DNA of 64,000 bases from Methyloversatilis sp. (GTDB taxonomy: Bacteria > Pseudomonadota > Gammaproteobacteria > Burkholderiales > Rhodocyclaceae): assembly GCF_030696805.1 (NCBI RefSeq), contig NZ_JAUYRO010000092.1, positions 1 through 64,000 of the forward strand, read 5' to 3'. Position 1 is the first letter of the stretch, and the number at the start of each line of letters is the position of its first letter. The position numbers were made by a program, and so were the translations under genes. Under the pieces are notes generated by a model, which saw only the letters and a program-made list of their open reading frames with translations, had not been told where the DNA came from and made no database searches. Shown one piece after another: positions 1 to 14,026 of this stretch.

Positions 1-328
1 GGTTGGGCTGAGCGCAGCGATGCCCAACAACAACACGCCACACGCGCCTCACCGACACCCCACGCAATCGCCCACCGATCCGACCCGCATCCACCCGCAG
101 GTTGGGCTGAGCGCAGCGATGCCCAACAACAACACGCCACACGCGCCTCACCGACACCCCACGCAAACCGCCCACCGATCCGACCCGCATCAACCCGTAG
201 GTTGGGCTGAGCGCAGCGATGCCCAACAACAACGCGTCACACCCCGCCTCACCGACACCCCACGCAAACCGCCCACCGACCCGACCCGCATCAACCCGTA
301 GGTTGGGCTGAGCGCAGCGATGCCCAAC
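1..328. repeat. Tandem array of ~99-101 bp units, each carrying a REP-like palindrome GGTTGGGCTGAGCGCAGCGATGCCCAAC
   Basis: The 28-nt motif recurs at 1, 100, 200 and 301 with near-identical spacer sequence. Arms GTTGGGC/GCCCAAC form a 7-bp stem. The array runs off the left edge of the window. Confidence 0.9.
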
Positions 329-346
329 AACACACCCGGCCTCGCA

Positions 347-613
347 TCACTGCTGTGCCTGCACCTGGGCTTGCGCCCGCGCGAGCCATTCGCGCATCGT
401 TGCGAGCAGTTCGCTGCGGCTGAACGAGCAAGTGTCCTGCGAAAACAACCGGGCGGATTCAAGCCGCATCAGCAGGCCGTCGAGCACTTCGCGCCACTTC
501 GCCGGCAGGTTTGCGTCTTCGACGCCAAGGCGGCGCCAGGTGGCGATCAGGGCGTCCATGTCGATGCGCCCGGCTTCGAAATCGTCCAGCGAGCTGCCCA
601 ATCTTTCGTTCAT
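347..613 (-). CDS. Small conserved-looking hypothetical protein (88 aa)
   Basis: Internal ATG at 613 (MNERLGSSLDDFEAG...) with a GGAGAG ribosome-binding site just upstream; 3' end next to the repeat array. Confidence 0.6.
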   Translation of the reverse strand: MNERLGSSLDDFEAGRIDMDALIATWRRLGVEDANLPAKWREVLDGLLMRLESARLFSQDTCSFSRSELLATMREWLARAQAQVQAQQ

Positions 614-798
614 CTGCACTCTCCGGCACGGCGGCAAAACTACCCCCTGCTTGCAAGACCCTGTGCGCTTGCGCTTACAATCGCGCCCTGTTTGCATTGC
701 AACACGAGTGTAATGCGCAAACCGGGTCTGGACAGGCACGACGTATCTGATCGTTCCGGGAACTGATTCACCGCCCAGGCGGGAAAACGAAAGCAAGC

Positions 799-1329
799 AT
801 GAGCATCTACAGCATCGACGACCAGCAGCCCGACATCCATCCTTCCACATGGATCGCGTCCAACGCGACCGTGATCGGCGAGGTCGTGCTGAAGGCCGAC
901 AGCAGCGTGTGGTTCGGCGCCGTCATCCGGGCCGACAACGACCGCATCGTCGTGGGCGAACGCAGCAACGTGCAGGACGGAGCGGTGCTCCACATCGACG
1001 AGGGTGTGCCGCTGACCATCGGCGACGACGTCACGGTCGGTCACCATGCCATGTTGCACGGCTGCACCATCGGTGACGGGTCGCTGATCGGCATCAAGGC
1101 GGTGGTCATGAACCGCGCCGTCGTTGGCCGCAACTGCCTGATCGGCGCCAATGCGCTGATTCCGGAGGGCCGCGTCATTCCCGACCGCTCGCTCGTGGTC
1201 GGCTCACCCGGTCGCATCGTGCGCGAACTGAGCGACGATGAAGTGGCGGCGCTCATGTCCGGCTCTGCGCAGTACGTCGACAAGGCACGGCACTATCGGA
1301 CCGGGCTGAAGGAAGTGCCGCGCGAATAG
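799..1329 (+). CDS. Gamma-carbonic anhydrase family protein (left-handed beta-helix, hexapeptide repeats)
   Basis: HPSTWIASNATVIGEVVLKADSSVWFGAVIRADNDRIVVGERSNVQDGAVLH...VTVGHHAMLHGCTIGD motif pattern. Confidence 0.9.
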   Translation: MSIYSIDDQQPDIHPSTWIASNATVIGEVVLKADSSVWFGAVIRADNDRIVVGERSNVQDGAVLHIDEGVPLTIGDDVTVGHHAMLHGCTIGDGSLIGIKAVVMNRAVVGRNCLIGANALIPEGRVIPDRSLVVGSPGRIVRELSDDEVAALMSGSAQYVDKARHYRTGLKEVPRE

Positions 1330-1409
1330 GCGCAGTCGACCCTGAATCACACTTCAGTTCTGCCAACTGGCGTCGATATTCCCTGAGAACGTCACTCGCG
1401 GAGATCGAC

Positions 1410-1643
1410 ATGGCCGAACGCACCACCTTCTATTTCACCGGCGCGCACGCCCTGCCCGCCATCATGGTCGCCTTCAACAGCGAAGCGGCCGGACTGGCCG
1501 TGCTGGCCTACCTCGCACTGATCGGCGCCGCGCTGCTGTCAGCCATGGGCGACGAACGTCAGCAACCCGGAAACTGCGAAAACCTCGGCGAGCCGATCCG
1601 CGTCGATACCGAAGAAGACCGGCCGGTACGTCGCAAGCGCTGA
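1410..1643 (+). CDS. Small hypothetical protein with one hydrophobic segment (77 aa)
   Basis: ORF with a hydrophobic stretch LAVLAYLALIGAALLSA and a charged C-terminus. Confidence 0.45.
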   Translation: MAERTTFYFTGAHALPAIMVAFNSEAAGLAVLAYLALIGAALLSAMGDERQQPGNCENLGEPIRVDTEEDRPVRRKR

Positions 1644-1686
1644 CAGACGCCTGCAGCGCGCTGGTTATACTCCCGCACTGATCACA

Positions 1687-2403
1687 TTGCGGGAGTCCTC
1701 CATGAAACATTCGTTCTGGCTGCTGCTTGCCGCCACGCTTTCGGTCGCCCAGGCCGCCGACCACACCGCCGTCCAGCGCGCCGGCATCGTGGTTGACCTG
1801 AATGCCGAAGCCTCCCGCCTCGCCCCCAATGACCTCGCCCGCGCCCAGGCCTACATCGAAATGGGTGACGCCACGCCGAGCGCGCTGGCGAAGAAGGTCA
1901 ATGCGGTCATGCAGTCGGCCATCGCCACGACCAAGCCTTACCCGAGTGTGAAGGTGCGCAGCGGCAATACTTCGACCTACCCGGTCTATGGCAAGAACGG
2001 CCGCAGCATCGAAAGCTGGCGCATGCGTTCGGAGCTGCTGCTTGAATCGAAGGATCAGGCCGCCATTTCCGAACTGCTGGGCAAGCTGCAGACCCAGCTT
2101 GCGGTCGGTCAGCTGACGCTGGAACCGAGTGAAGAAGCTTCGCGGCAGGCCGAGAACGACGCCATCGCCGACGGCATCGCCGCCTTCAACGCGCGCGCGA
2201 AGATCGTCGCGGAGTCGCTCGGCAAGTCGTGGCGCATCCTCCACATGAACGTCAATCACACGGGCGGCATGCCGCCGCCGCGTCCGATGCTGATGCGCAG
2301 CAAGGCGGGCATTGCCGAAGCGATGGCCGACATGCCGGTCGAAGCCGGAGAGTCGCGTGTGGCGGTGTCGATCAGCGGACAGATCGAGATTGAGCGCCGG
2401 TAG
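1687..2403 (+). CDS. SIMPL (DUF541) domain periplasmic protein
   Basis: Signal peptide (MKHSFWLLLAATLSVAQA; the start may be 1702) followed by SIMPL-like sequence. Confidence 0.75.
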   Translation: MRESSMKHSFWLLLAATLSVAQAADHTAVQRAGIVVDLNAEASRLAPNDLARAQAYIEMGDATPSALAKKVNAVMQSAIATTKPYPSVKVRSGNTSTYPVYGKNGRSIESWRMRSELLLESKDQAAISELLGKLQTQLAVGQLTLEPSEEASRQAENDAIADGIAAFNARAKIVAESLGKSWRILHMNVNHTGGMPPPRPMLMRSKAGIAEAMADMPVEAGESRVAVSISGQIEIERR

Positions 2404-2950
2404 TCGCAGGCCCGCTGCCCTCGCGCCGGCCCTTTTGCTGTCGCTGGCGCTGGCCGCGTGCGGCAGCCTGCCGGAGCGGGCTGCGCGGCCGCCGGCAGGC
2501 ACGCCGGCCGAACAACCCGCTGCAAGACCGACGCCGGCGGGCCGGATACAGCTCGCCGACGACGCACATGCCCAGGACGCGGTGATCTACGCGCTCGGCC
2601 TGATCGGCAACCACTACCAGTTCGGCGGCCGCAACCCGGACAGCGGGCTGGACTGCAGCGGCATGGTGAGCTGGATCTACGAACAGGTGGCCGGCGTGCG
2701 CCTGCCGCACAACGCGGCCCAGATCGCGAAGATCGCTCGGCCGATTGACCGCAGGGCATTGGCACCCGGCGATCTGGTGTTCTTCAACACCAACGGCACG
2801 CCGCATTCGCACATGGGCATCTACGCCGGCGAGGGGCGCTTCATCCACGCACCGAGCACGCGCGGCAAGTATGTACGGACGGACAGGCTGGACAGCGGCT
2901 GGTTCGCCGCGCGCATCAGCGGCCTGCGCACGCTCAGGCGCGAAGGGTGA
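2390..2950 (+). CDS. C40 family peptidase (NlpC/P60), predicted lipoprotein
   Basis: Likely TTG start at 2390, overlapping the SIMPL stop; lipobox LALAAC; NlpC motifs GLDCSGMVSWIYEQ and HSHMGIYAGEGRFIHAPS. Confidence 0.85.
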   Translation: MSAGSRRPAALAPALLLSLALAACGSLPERAARPPAGTPAEQPAARPTPAGRIQLADDAHAQDAVIYALGLIGNHYQFGGRNPDSGLDCSGMVSWIYEQVAGVRLPHNAAQIAKIARPIDRRALAPGDLVFFNTNGTPHSHMGIYAGEGRFIHAPSTRGKYVRTDRLDSGWFAARISGLRTLRREG

Positions 2951-2956
2951 TGACGG

Positions 2957-3241
2957 TCAGGGTCTGTCGTTCGGAATCTGCACGAATACCTCGCCCGGCT
3001 TGATCAACCCGAGTTCGGCGCGCGCCCGCTCTTCGACTGCGTCGAAGCCGGTTTTCAGATCCTTCACGTCGGCGTCCAGCGCGGCATTGCGCGCTTCCAG
3101 CCGGGTGTTGAGGTCGCGCTGGGCGTCCAGCGCGCGGCCCGCTTCCCAGGCCTGCAGCCATCCGCCCTTGCCGAGCCAGAGCGGATACTGCAGCCCCGCA
3201 ATCAGCGCCACCAGCAACAAGGCAGGCCAATGGCGCGTCAT
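2957..3241 (-). CDS. ftsB: Cell division protein FtsB
   Basis: 94 aa, N-terminal TM plus coiled coil (LNTRLEARNAALDADVKDLKTGFDAVEERARAELGLIKPGEVF), immediately downstream of eno. Confidence 0.9.
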   Translation of the reverse strand: MTRHWPALLLVALIAGLQYPLWLGKGGWLQAWEAGRALDAQRDLNTRLEARNAALDADVKDLKTGFDAVEERARAELGLIKPGEVFVQIPNDRP

Positions 3242-3243
3242 CG

Positions 3244-4560
<1,317 letters not shown>

Positions 4561-4581
4561 TTATGAATAATCGGCGCGCAC

Positions 4582-7100
<2,519 letters not shown>

Positions 7101-7227
7101 TTATTGCACTGCAGCGGGAAATTCCTAGTTTACCGGAAAAGTCCCGCAGCTTGAAGCCGACCGGCAGGCAAATACGGCCCCGACCGACCTGCCGGGCCGC
7201 CCCGCCGATGCGTCAGGGCACGGCGTT

Positions 7228-7422
7228 TCAGTCTGCTTCGTCAATCCAGGCCAGCTGGATCGCTTCGAGGATCTTTTCGCCGCAGCGCTTCGGGTCGTCA
7301 TCGAAGCCGGGCAGATCGAGCACCCACTGCATCAGGTCGGTAAAGCGGACGTTGCGCGGATCGACTTCGGGGTGCGTATCGGTCAGCGCAATCGCGATGT
7401 CCAGTGTATCGGTCCATTTCAT
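7228..7422 (-). CDS. iscX: Fe-S cluster assembly protein IscX
   Basis: 64 aa MKWTDTLDIAIALTDTHPEVDPRNVRFTDLMQWVLDLPGFDDDPKRCGEKILEAIQLAWIDE. Confidence 0.95.
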   Translation of the reverse strand: MKWTDTLDIAIALTDTHPEVDPRNVRFTDLMQWVLDLPGFDDDPKRCGEKILEAIQLAWIDEAD

Positions 7423-7427
7423 GGTGC

Positions 7428-7769
7428 TTACCTCTTTCCTTCACTGACCATATTGATCGTATAGCGGGGAATGTCGATCACCAGCGCCTCGCCGGCCACC
7501 CCGGCCTGACAGGACAGGCGCGAATTCGGCTCCAGCCCCCAGGCCTTGTCGAGCAGATCTTCTTCGAGGTCTTCGGCCGGGTCGAGACTGCGGAAACCTT
7601 CGCGCACCACGACGTGACAGGTCGTGCAGGCGCACGACTTTTCGCACGCGTGTTCGATTTCGATGCCGTTGGCCAGCAGTGCATCACAGATGGTGGTGCC
7701 GGGTTCGGCGTCGAACACCGCTCCGTCCGGGCACAGCTCGACATGGGGCAATACGACGATCTGGGTCAT
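7428..7769 (-). CDS. fdx: ISC-type [2Fe-2S] ferredoxin
   Basis: Cysteine motif HACEKSCACTTCHV...LSCQA; position in ISC operon. An upstream alternative start exists at 7787. Confidence 0.95.
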   Translation of the reverse strand: MTQIVVLPHVELCPDGAVFDAEPGTTICDALLANGIEIEHACEKSCACTTCHVVVREGFRSLDPAEDLEEDLLDKAWGLEPNSRLSCQAGVAGEALVIDIPRYTINMVSEGKR

Positions 7770-7787
7770 TGCACGGTGTTCCGTCAA

Positions 7788-9650
7788 TCAGAGTGATTCG
7801 ATGCTGCGCCCGGACAGCGCACGCTGGATGCCACGGTTCATGCGGCGGGCGGCGAACTCGTCGGTGGCCCGACCGAGCACTTCGACCGCAGCGCGCAGGG
7901 CCGCCGTATCGTCGCCCTCGAGGACCTCGACCAGCGCGCGGACGGCCGTATCGACCGCAGCCCGTTCGGCGCCGTCGAGCAGATCGCCGTCGGCAGCCAG
8001 CGCCGTCTGCGTGGCGTCGATCAGGCGCGTGGCGTCCACCTTCTGTTCGGCCAGCGCGCGCGCCGCGATGTCGTCCTGCACATGATCGAAGCCGTCGCGC
8101 AGCATGCGCGCCACCTCATCGTCACCCAGACCATAACTGGGTTTGACCTCGATGCGCGCTTCAATGCCAGTGCCCAGTTCGCGCGCAGACACGGCGAGCA
8201 GGCCATCGGCGTCCACCTGGAACGACACGCGGATGCGTGCTGCGCCGGCCACCATCGGCGGAATGCCCCGCAACTCGAAGCGGGCCAGCGAGCGGCAGTC
8301 GGTAACGCGTTCGCGCTCGCCCTGCAGTACATGGACGGCCATCGCCGTCTGGCCGTCGCGGTAGGTGGTGAATTCCTGCGCGCGCGCGGTCGGTATCGTC
8401 GAATTGCGCGGAATGATCTTCTCGACCAGGCCGCCCATTGTTTCCAGACCGAGCGACAGCGGAATGACGTCGAGCAGCAGCCAGTCTTCGCCGGCCGCAC
8501 GGTTGCCCGCCAGCACATTGGCCTGGATGGCGGCGCCAATGGCCACAACCTTGTCCGGATCGAGATTGGTCAGCGGCACCTGGCCGAAAAACTCACCGAC
8601 GGCGCGCTGCACCTGAGGCATGCGCGTCGCGCCGCCCACCATGACCACGCCCTTGACGTCCTCGACCGACAAGCCGGCGTCGCGCAGCGCCTTGCGCGTC
8701 GGCACCAGCGTCTTGTCGACCAGCGTCTTCGTCATGGCAGCGAACGCTTCGCGCGTGAGGCGCACATCGATTTCGTCGCCCGACGACAGTTTGAGTCCGA
8801 CATGCACGTCGTCGGCGCCGCTGAGCGCTTCCTTTGCGCGCCGGGCTTCCATATAAAGCGAACGCATGTCTTCGAGACTCGGCGGCCCGATGCGCGACGC
8901 TTCGATGAGCCAGCAATAGACGCGGTGGTCGAAATCATCGCCGCCGAGTGCGGCGTCGCCGCTGGTGGCCAGCACCTCGAATACGCCGCGCGACAGCTTA
9001 AGGATGGAAATATCGAAAGTACCGCCCCCCAGGTCGTACACCGCGTAGATACCTTCGGACGCGTTGTCCAGGCCATAGGCGATCGCGGCGGCAGTCGGTT
9101 CGTTCAGCAGGCGCAGCACGTCGAGGCCGGCCAGCCGCGCAGCGTCCTTCGTGGCCTGGCGTTGCGCATCGTCGAAATACGCCGGTACGGTGATCACTGC
9201 GCCGGTCAGCGGCCCGCCGAGGCTGGCTTCTGCCCGCTCGCGCAGCACGCGCAGGATGTCGGCCGACACTTCGACCGGGCTTTTCGCACCCTGTGCGGTA
9301 CGCAACCGCACCATGCCGGGCGCGTCCTCGAATACATAGGGCATCGACTCGACGTGCGCCACATCGGCAACGCCACGTCCCATGAAGCGCTTGACCGAGG
9401 CGATGGTGTTGCGCGGGTCCTGCGCCTGTGCGGCGCGCGCGGCGTGGCCGACCACGGCCGTTCCGTCCGCCAGATAGCGCACCACGGACGGCAACAGCGC
9501 ACGGCCGTGCTCGTCGTTCAGCACCAGCGGTACGCCATTGCGCACGCTGGCCACCAGTGAATTGGTCGTTCCGAGATCAATGCCAGCAGCCAGCCTGTGC
9601 TGGTGCGGCGCGGTGGATTCGCCGGGTTCGGCGATCTGCAGCAGGGCCAT
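7788..9650 (-). CDS. hscA: Fe-S protein assembly chaperone HscA (Hsp70 family)
   Basis: [46 protein letters not shown] overlap with hscB. Confidence 0.97.
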   Translation of the reverse strand: MALLQIAEPGESTAPHQHRLAAGIDLGTTNSLVASVRNGVPLVLNDEHGRALLPSVVRYLADGTAVVGHAARAAQAQDPRNTIASVKRFMGRGVADVAHVESMPYVFEDAPGMVRLRTAQGAKSPVEVSADILRVLRERAEASLGGPLTGAVITVPAYFDDAQRQATKDAARLAGLDVLRLLNEPTAAAIAYGLDNASEGIYAVYDLGGGTFDISILKLSRGVFEVLATSGDAALGGDDFDHRVYCWLIEASRIGPPSLEDMRSLYMEARRAKEALSGADDVHVGLKLSSGDEIDVRLTREAFAAMTKTLVDKTLVPTRKALRDAGLSVEDVKGVVMVGGATRMPQVQRAVGEFFGQVPLTNLDPDKVVAIGAAIQANVLAGNRAAGEDWLLLDVIPLSLGLETMGGLVEKIIPRNSTIPTARAQEFTTYRDGQTAMAVHVLQGERERVTDCRSLARFELRGIPPMVAGAARIRVSFQVDADGLLAVSARELGTGIEARIEVKPSYGLGDDEVARMLRDGFDHVQDDIAARALAEQKVDATRLIDATQTALAADGDLLDGAERAAVDTAVRALVEVLEGDDTAALRAAVEVLGRATDEFAARRMNRGIQRALSGRSIESL

Positions 9651-10216
9651 CAGTTGTCCAGTGTTTCGTGTGCTTCGGCAATGTCTTCCGCCAGTCGGGC
9701 GATGAACATCATGCGGCGCACCGTCGCGGCGGCGCCGACGGTGTCGTGTTCTGCATCCAGCTGCCGGACCAGCAGCTCTTCCGCGTCGCGCCGGGCGTGC
9801 CGCAGCATGCGCGCCAGTTCGTCGAGCGCACCGGCATCGCGGGCGTCGCGCGCCTCGTCGAGGGCTTCGCGCCATTCCATCTGCTGCATCAGGAAATCGG
9901 CCGGCATCGCGGTGTTGTTTTCCGCCGCCACGTCCACGCCATCCAGTTCGAGCAGATAGCGCGCACGGGTCAGCGGCGTGCGCAGCAGCCGGTAGGCTTC
10001 GTTGATGCGTGTCGACCACTGCATCGACAGCCGCCGCTCGGCTTCCGGGCTGCTGGCATGGCGGTCGGGGTGCACCGACGACTGCAGCTCGTGGTAACGC
10101 GATTCGAGCGAGCGATCGTCGATGACGAAGCGGCGCGGCAACGCGAACAGCTCGAAGTGGTCGCGACTGAACAGTTCGGCGTCCGGCAGGCCGGGTGCGG
10201 GAGCGTCAGGATTCAT
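9650..10216 (-). CDS. hscB: Fe-S assembly co-chaperone HscB
   Basis: J-domain [30 protein letters not shown]; HscB C-terminal region. Confidence 0.95.
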   Translation of the reverse strand: MNPDAPAPGLPDAELFSRDHFELFALPRRFVIDDRSLESRYHELQSSVHPDRHASSPEAERRLSMQWSTRINEAYRLLRTPLTRARYLLELDGVDVAAENNTAMPADFLMQQMEWREALDEARDARDAGALDELARMLRHARRDAEELLVRQLDAEHDTVGAAATVRRMMFIARLAEDIAEAHETLDN

Positions 10217-10246
10217 CGTTCGAGCTTGTCCGTGGCGATCGCCCGC

Positions 10247-10570
10247 TCAGACATTGAAGCTTTCGCCGCAACCGCACTCGTCCTTGACGTTGGGGTTGTT
10301 GAACTTGAACCCTTCGTTCAGGCCTTCGCGCACGAAATCGAGCTCTGTGCCTTCGAGATAGGCCAGACTTTTCGGGTCGATAAGCACCTTCACGCCATAA
10401 CTTTCGAAAATCAGATCCTCAGGCGTGGTGTCATCGGCGAATTCGAGCTTGTACGCCATGCCGGAACAGCCGCTGGTGCGCACGCCCAGGCGCAGGCCGA
10501 CGCCGCGGCCGCGCTTGGCGATGTAGTTGCTCACGTGTGTGGCGGCTTTTTCGGTCAGTGTCACGCCCAT
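10247..10570 (-). CDS. iscA: Iron-sulfur carrier IscA
   Basis: [16 protein letters not shown]...CGCGESFNV conserved cysteines. Confidence 0.96.
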   Translation of the reverse strand: MGVTLTEKAATHVSNYIAKRGRGVGLRLGVRTSGCSGMAYKLEFADDTTPEDLIFESYGVKVLIDPKSLAYLEGTELDFVREGLNEGFKFNNPNVKDECGCGESFNV

Positions 10571-10606
10571 GTCGTTCTCCCCATGTCGCTTCCCATGTCG
10601 CTCTCC

Positions 10607-11014
10607 TTACGCCGCTTCAGCCGGCGCGGCTGCACCGCCATGCTTCTTGCGGTAGTCGTCGATCGCCGCCTTGATCGCGTCTTCTGCGAGGATGGAGCAG
10701 TGAATCTTGACCGGCGGCAGGGCCAGTTCTTCGGCGATAGCGGTGTTCTTGATGGTCATCGCCTCGTCGAGCGTCTTGCCCTTGACCCATTCGGTCACCA
10801 GCGAGCTCGATGCGATGGCCGAGCCGCAGCCGTAGGTCTTGAATTTCGCGTCTTCGATGATGCCGTCCGCACCCACCTTGATCTGCAGCTTCATCACGTC
10901 GCCACAGGCCGGCGCACCGACCATGCCGGTGCCGACGTCCTCGTCGTCCTTGCCGAACGCGCCGACATTGCGCGGGTTTTCGTAGTGATCCAGCAGTTTT
11001 TCGCTATAGGCCAT
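10607..11014 (-). CDS. iscU: Fe-S scaffold IscU
   Basis: MAYSEKLLDHYENPRNVG, APACGDVMKLQIKV, LPPVKIHCSILAEDAIKAAI (LPPVK motif recognised by HscA). Confidence 0.98.
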   Translation of the reverse strand: MAYSEKLLDHYENPRNVGAFGKDDEDVGTGMVGAPACGDVMKLQIKVGADGIIEDAKFKTYGCGSAIASSSLVTEWVKGKTLDEAMTIKNTAIAEELALPPVKIHCSILAEDAIKAAIDDYRKKHGGAAAPAEAA

Positions 11015-11047
11015 AACAGTTCTCCTTCAGTCGCCGTGCACGCGCAA

Positions 11048-12259
11048 TCAGTGGTGGGCCCACTGGACGCTATTCAAATCAACACCTTCCTGCACCATTT
11101 CCCACAGTGGCGACAACTCGCGCAACTTGCCGATCTTGCGGTGCAGCAGGTCTATCGTGAAATCGATTTCCTCTTCGGTCGTGAAGCGGCCGATCGAGAA
11201 GCGGATCGAGCTGTGCGCCAGTTCGTCTTCGCGGCCCAGCGCGCGCAGTACGTAGGACGGCTCGAGACTGGCCGACGTACAGGCCGAGCCGGACGACACG
11301 GCGACGTCCTTGATCGCCATGATCAGCGACTCGCCTTCGACATAGGCAAAACTGATGTTCAGGTTGTGCGGCACGCGCGCTTCGAGATCGCCATTGACGA
11401 AGGTCGCCTCGATGTCCGACAGGCCCTTCAGCAGGCGGTCGCGCAGCATGCGCACGCGCTCGTTCTCGGCGCCCATCTCTTCGCGCGCGATGCGGAAGGC
11501 TTCGCCCATGCCGACGATCTGGTGCGTCGCCAACGTGCCCGAGCGCATGCCGCGTTCGTGACCGCCGCCGTGCATCTGCGCTTCGAGGCGGATGCGCGGC
11601 TTGCGCCGCACGTATAGCGCGCCGATGCCCTTGGGGCCGTAGGTCTTGTGCGCGCAGAACGACATCAGGTCGACCTTCAGCTTGTCGAGATCGATGACCA
11701 CCTTGCCGGTCGCCTGCGCTGCATCGACGTGGAAGATGATGCCCTTGTCGCGGCAGATTTCACCCAATTCGGCGATCGGCTGGATGACACCGATCTCGTT
11801 GTTCACGAACATGATGGATACCAGCACGGTGTCCGGGCGCAGCGCCGCCTTGAACGCATCCATGTCAATCAGGCCATTGGGCAGCGGATCGAGATAGGTC
11901 GCTTCGAAGCCCTCGCGTTCCAGTTCGCGGAAGGTATCGAGCACCGCCTTGTGTTCGGTGCGCAGCGTGATGATGTGCTTGCCCTTGCCGGAATAGAAAT
12001 GCGCCGCGCCCTTGATGGCGAGGTAGTTCGATTCGGTGGCACCCGAAGTCCAGACAATTTCCTTCGGGTCGGCATTCACCAGACGGGCGACCTGATCGCG
12101 CGCTTCTTCCACGGCCGCTTCGGTTTCCCAGCCATAGGCGTGGCTGCGCGAAGCCGGATTACCGAAGTGCTCGGTCAGGTAAGGAATCATCTTGGCCGCG
12201 ACGCGCGGGTCGACCGGCGTCGTCGCCGAGTAGTCGAGATAGATCGGAAATTTCAGCAT
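11048..12259 (-). CDS. iscS: Cysteine desulfurase IscS
   Basis: [58 protein letters not shown]. Confidence 0.98.
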   Translation of the reverse strand: MLKFPIYLDYSATTPVDPRVAAKMIPYLTEHFGNPASRSHAYGWETEAAVEEARDQVARLVNADPKEIVWTSGATESNYLAIKGAAHFYSGKGKHIITLRTEHKAVLDTFRELEREGFEATYLDPLPNGLIDMDAFKAALRPDTVLVSIMFVNNEIGVIQPIAELGEICRDKGIIFHVDAAQATGKVVIDLDKLKVDLMSFCAHKTYGPKGIGALYVRRKPRIRLEAQMHGGGHERGMRSGTLATHQIVGMGEAFRIAREEMGAENERVRMLRDRLLKGLSDIEATFVNGDLEARVPHNLNISFAYVEGESLIMAIKDVAVSSGSACTSASLEPSYVLRALGREDELAHSSIRFSIGRFTTEEEIDFTIDLLHRKIGKLRELSPLWEMVQEGVDLNSVQWAHH

Positions 12260-12284
12260 TCAGGTTGCTCCTTCGGGTTCTTCA

Positions 12285-13424
12285 TTACGCTTCAGCCATC
12301 GCCCGCAGACCGCGGAGTTGATCCGCCACCTGCGCGAGCGCGCTGCAAAAATCATCGACATCCTGCATCTTCGTCATCGCGCCGGTGCTCACGCGCACCG
12401 CACCACGGGCCTGTTCGGGCGGCACGCCCATTGCGGTCAGCGTGCGCGACGGCTCGGGTGATGCGCTCGAGCAGGCCGAACCACTGGCCACTGCGAAGCC
12501 TGCGCGGTCGAGCTTGCCGACCAGCGTTTCGCCGTCGATGTGATCGAGCGCGAAGTAGCAGGTGTTCGGCAGACGCAGCGCCTGCGCTCCGAATACCGTG
12601 CCGCCGAGCGCCAGCACGCAGCGTTCGAGGCGTTCGCGCTGTGCGTCGAGCTGTTCGCGTCGTGCAGTCGACTGCGTCATCGCCAACTCGCAGGCACGGC
12701 CGAAACCGACGATCGCCGCGATGTTTTCGGTGCCGGAACGCAGGCCGTGTTCGTGACCGCCACCGGCGATGAGTGGCTCGATATCGACCCGCTTGTCCAG
12801 AATCAGCGCGCCCGCACCCTGCGGGCCACCGATCTTGTGCGCTGACAGTGTCATCGCCGACACGCCCAGCGCACGGAAATCGACGGCGATCTTGCCCAGC
12901 GCCTGCACCGCATCGGTATGCAGCCAGCCGCCGGCGCGGCGCACCTGCGCTGCCAGCGTCGAAACGTCCTGCAGCACGCCTGTTTCATTATTGGCGAGCA
13001 TGACCGATACCAACGCCGCCTGGCCATCGAAGCCGTCGACCTGCACCCTGCCCTGCGCATCGACCGGCAGTTCCTGCAGCGTCCAGCCGCGGCGCACCAG
13101 CTGGCGTGCCGGCTCGCGCACACAGGGGTGCTCGATCGCCGAAATCGCGATCACGCCTGGCTTGAGCCGCGCCGCGGCACCCTTTATGAACAGATTGTTC
13201 GCTTCCGAGCCACCGCTGGTAAACACCACCTCGGTCGGATGCGCATTCACGGCGGCCGCTACCTGAGCCCGTGCCTCATCGATCGCCCGGCGCGCAGCGC
13301 GGCCGTATTCGTGCCGGCTCGACGCGTTGCCGAAGCGCGCGCCCAGCCAGGGCAGCATCGCTTCGCGGACTGCGTCGGCGAGCGGCGTGCTGGCGTTGTG
13401 ATCGAGATAGACCGGTGCAAACAT
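12285..13424 (-). CDS. Second (NifS/IscS-like) cysteine desulfurase
   Basis: PVYLDHNASTPLADAVREAM, LSAHKIGGPQGAGALIL, ASGSACSSASPEPSRTL; inserted between iscR and iscS. Confidence 0.92.
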   Translation of the reverse strand: MFAPVYLDHNASTPLADAVREAMLPWLGARFGNASSRHEYGRAARRAIDEARAQVAAAVNAHPTEVVFTSGGSEANNLFIKGAAARLKPGVIAISAIEHPCVREPARQLVRRGWTLQELPVDAQGRVQVDGFDGQAALVSVMLANNETGVLQDVSTLAAQVRRAGGWLHTDAVQALGKIAVDFRALGVSAMTLSAHKIGGPQGAGALILDKRVDIEPLIAGGGHEHGLRSGTENIAAIVGFGRACELAMTQSTARREQLDAQRERLERCVLALGGTVFGAQALRLPNTCYFALDHIDGETLVGKLDRAGFAVASGSACSSASPEPSRTLTAMGVPPEQARGAVRVSTGAMTKMQDVDDFCSALAQVADQLRGLRAMAEA

Positions 13425-13426
13425 GA

Positions 13427-13909
13427 TCAGAGCTGCACCCGCACCATTTCGGACACACCCGGGCGCACCGCGTGATCGTGCACCACAACGCGATGGGTCG
13501 TCTTGTCGCGCTGCTGCACCATCAGATCGTGCAGATTCACCGAATCGAGGTAGTCGTACATGCGCCGGCTCAGGCTCGACCACAGGTCGTGCGTCATGCA
13601 GCGATGTTCGTCCAGACAGTTTTCCTTGCCGCCGCATTGCGTGGCGTCCAGCGGTTCGTCGACCGCGGTGATGATCTGGGCGACCGTAATTTTGCGCGCG
13701 TCACGCGCCAGGCAGTAGCCACCGCCCGGCCCGCGTACGCTGGCCACCAGTTCCTGGCGACGCAGCTTGCCGAACAGCTGTTCGAGATAGGACAGGCTGA
13801 TGCGCTGGCGCTCGGCCACGCCGGCCAGCGTCACCGGGCCATTGTCCTGGCGAAGTGCCAGATCCAGCATCGCGGTGACGGCGAAGCGGCCTTTGGTCGT
13901 CAATCTCAT
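13427..13909 (-). CDS. iscR: Rrf2 family Fe-S cluster regulator IscR
   Basis: [19 protein letters not shown]; cluster-ligand region [19 protein letters not shown]. Confidence 0.96.
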   Translation of the reverse strand: MRLTTKGRFAVTAMLDLALRQDNGPVTLAGVAERQRISLSYLEQLFGKLRRQELVASVRGPGGGYCLARDARKITVAQIITAVDEPLDATQCGGKENCLDEHRCMTHDLWSSLSRRMYDYLDSVNLHDLMVQQRDKTTHRVVVHDHAVRPGVSEMVRVQL

Positions 13910-13976
13910 GAAGCGATCTCCTCGATGGAGTGACTCGGGGAAGGCACGATTGGGCTCACGATTGAACACACAATCC

Positions 13977-14026
13977 AATTCCCGATCAATTCAGTCGACT
14001 TTATAATTCCCGACAAGTTCAGTCAA
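13977..14026 (-). promoter_or_regulatory. Two tandem type-1-like IscR sites, the upstream one overlapping a -35-like TTGACT
   Basis: On the - strand, TTGACTGAACTTGTCGGGAATT (14026-14005) and TCGACTGAATTGATCGGGAATT (13998-13977): 18/22 identical, 28-bp period, upstream of iscR. Confidence 0.7.

Noticed and set aside
20-301. 93-aa ORF with repeated MPNNNTPHAPHRHPTQ peptide
   Set aside because: It is the translation of the REP-like tandem array, not a plausible protein.
1-328. Left-edge repeats as a CRISPR array
   Set aside because: The ~72-bp spacers are themselves repeated, the unit is ~100 bp and no cas genes are present, so it is a REP-type tandem repeat.
2312-2389. Longer N-terminus for the NlpC/P60 protein
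   Set aside because: The extra 26 residues overlap SIMPL coding sequence and precede a clear lipoprotein signal; the TTG at 2390 is more plausible.
9428-11617. 729-aa + strand ORF across hscA/hscB/iscA/iscU/iscS
   Set aside because: Crosses several clear ISC genes in antisense; no family motifs.
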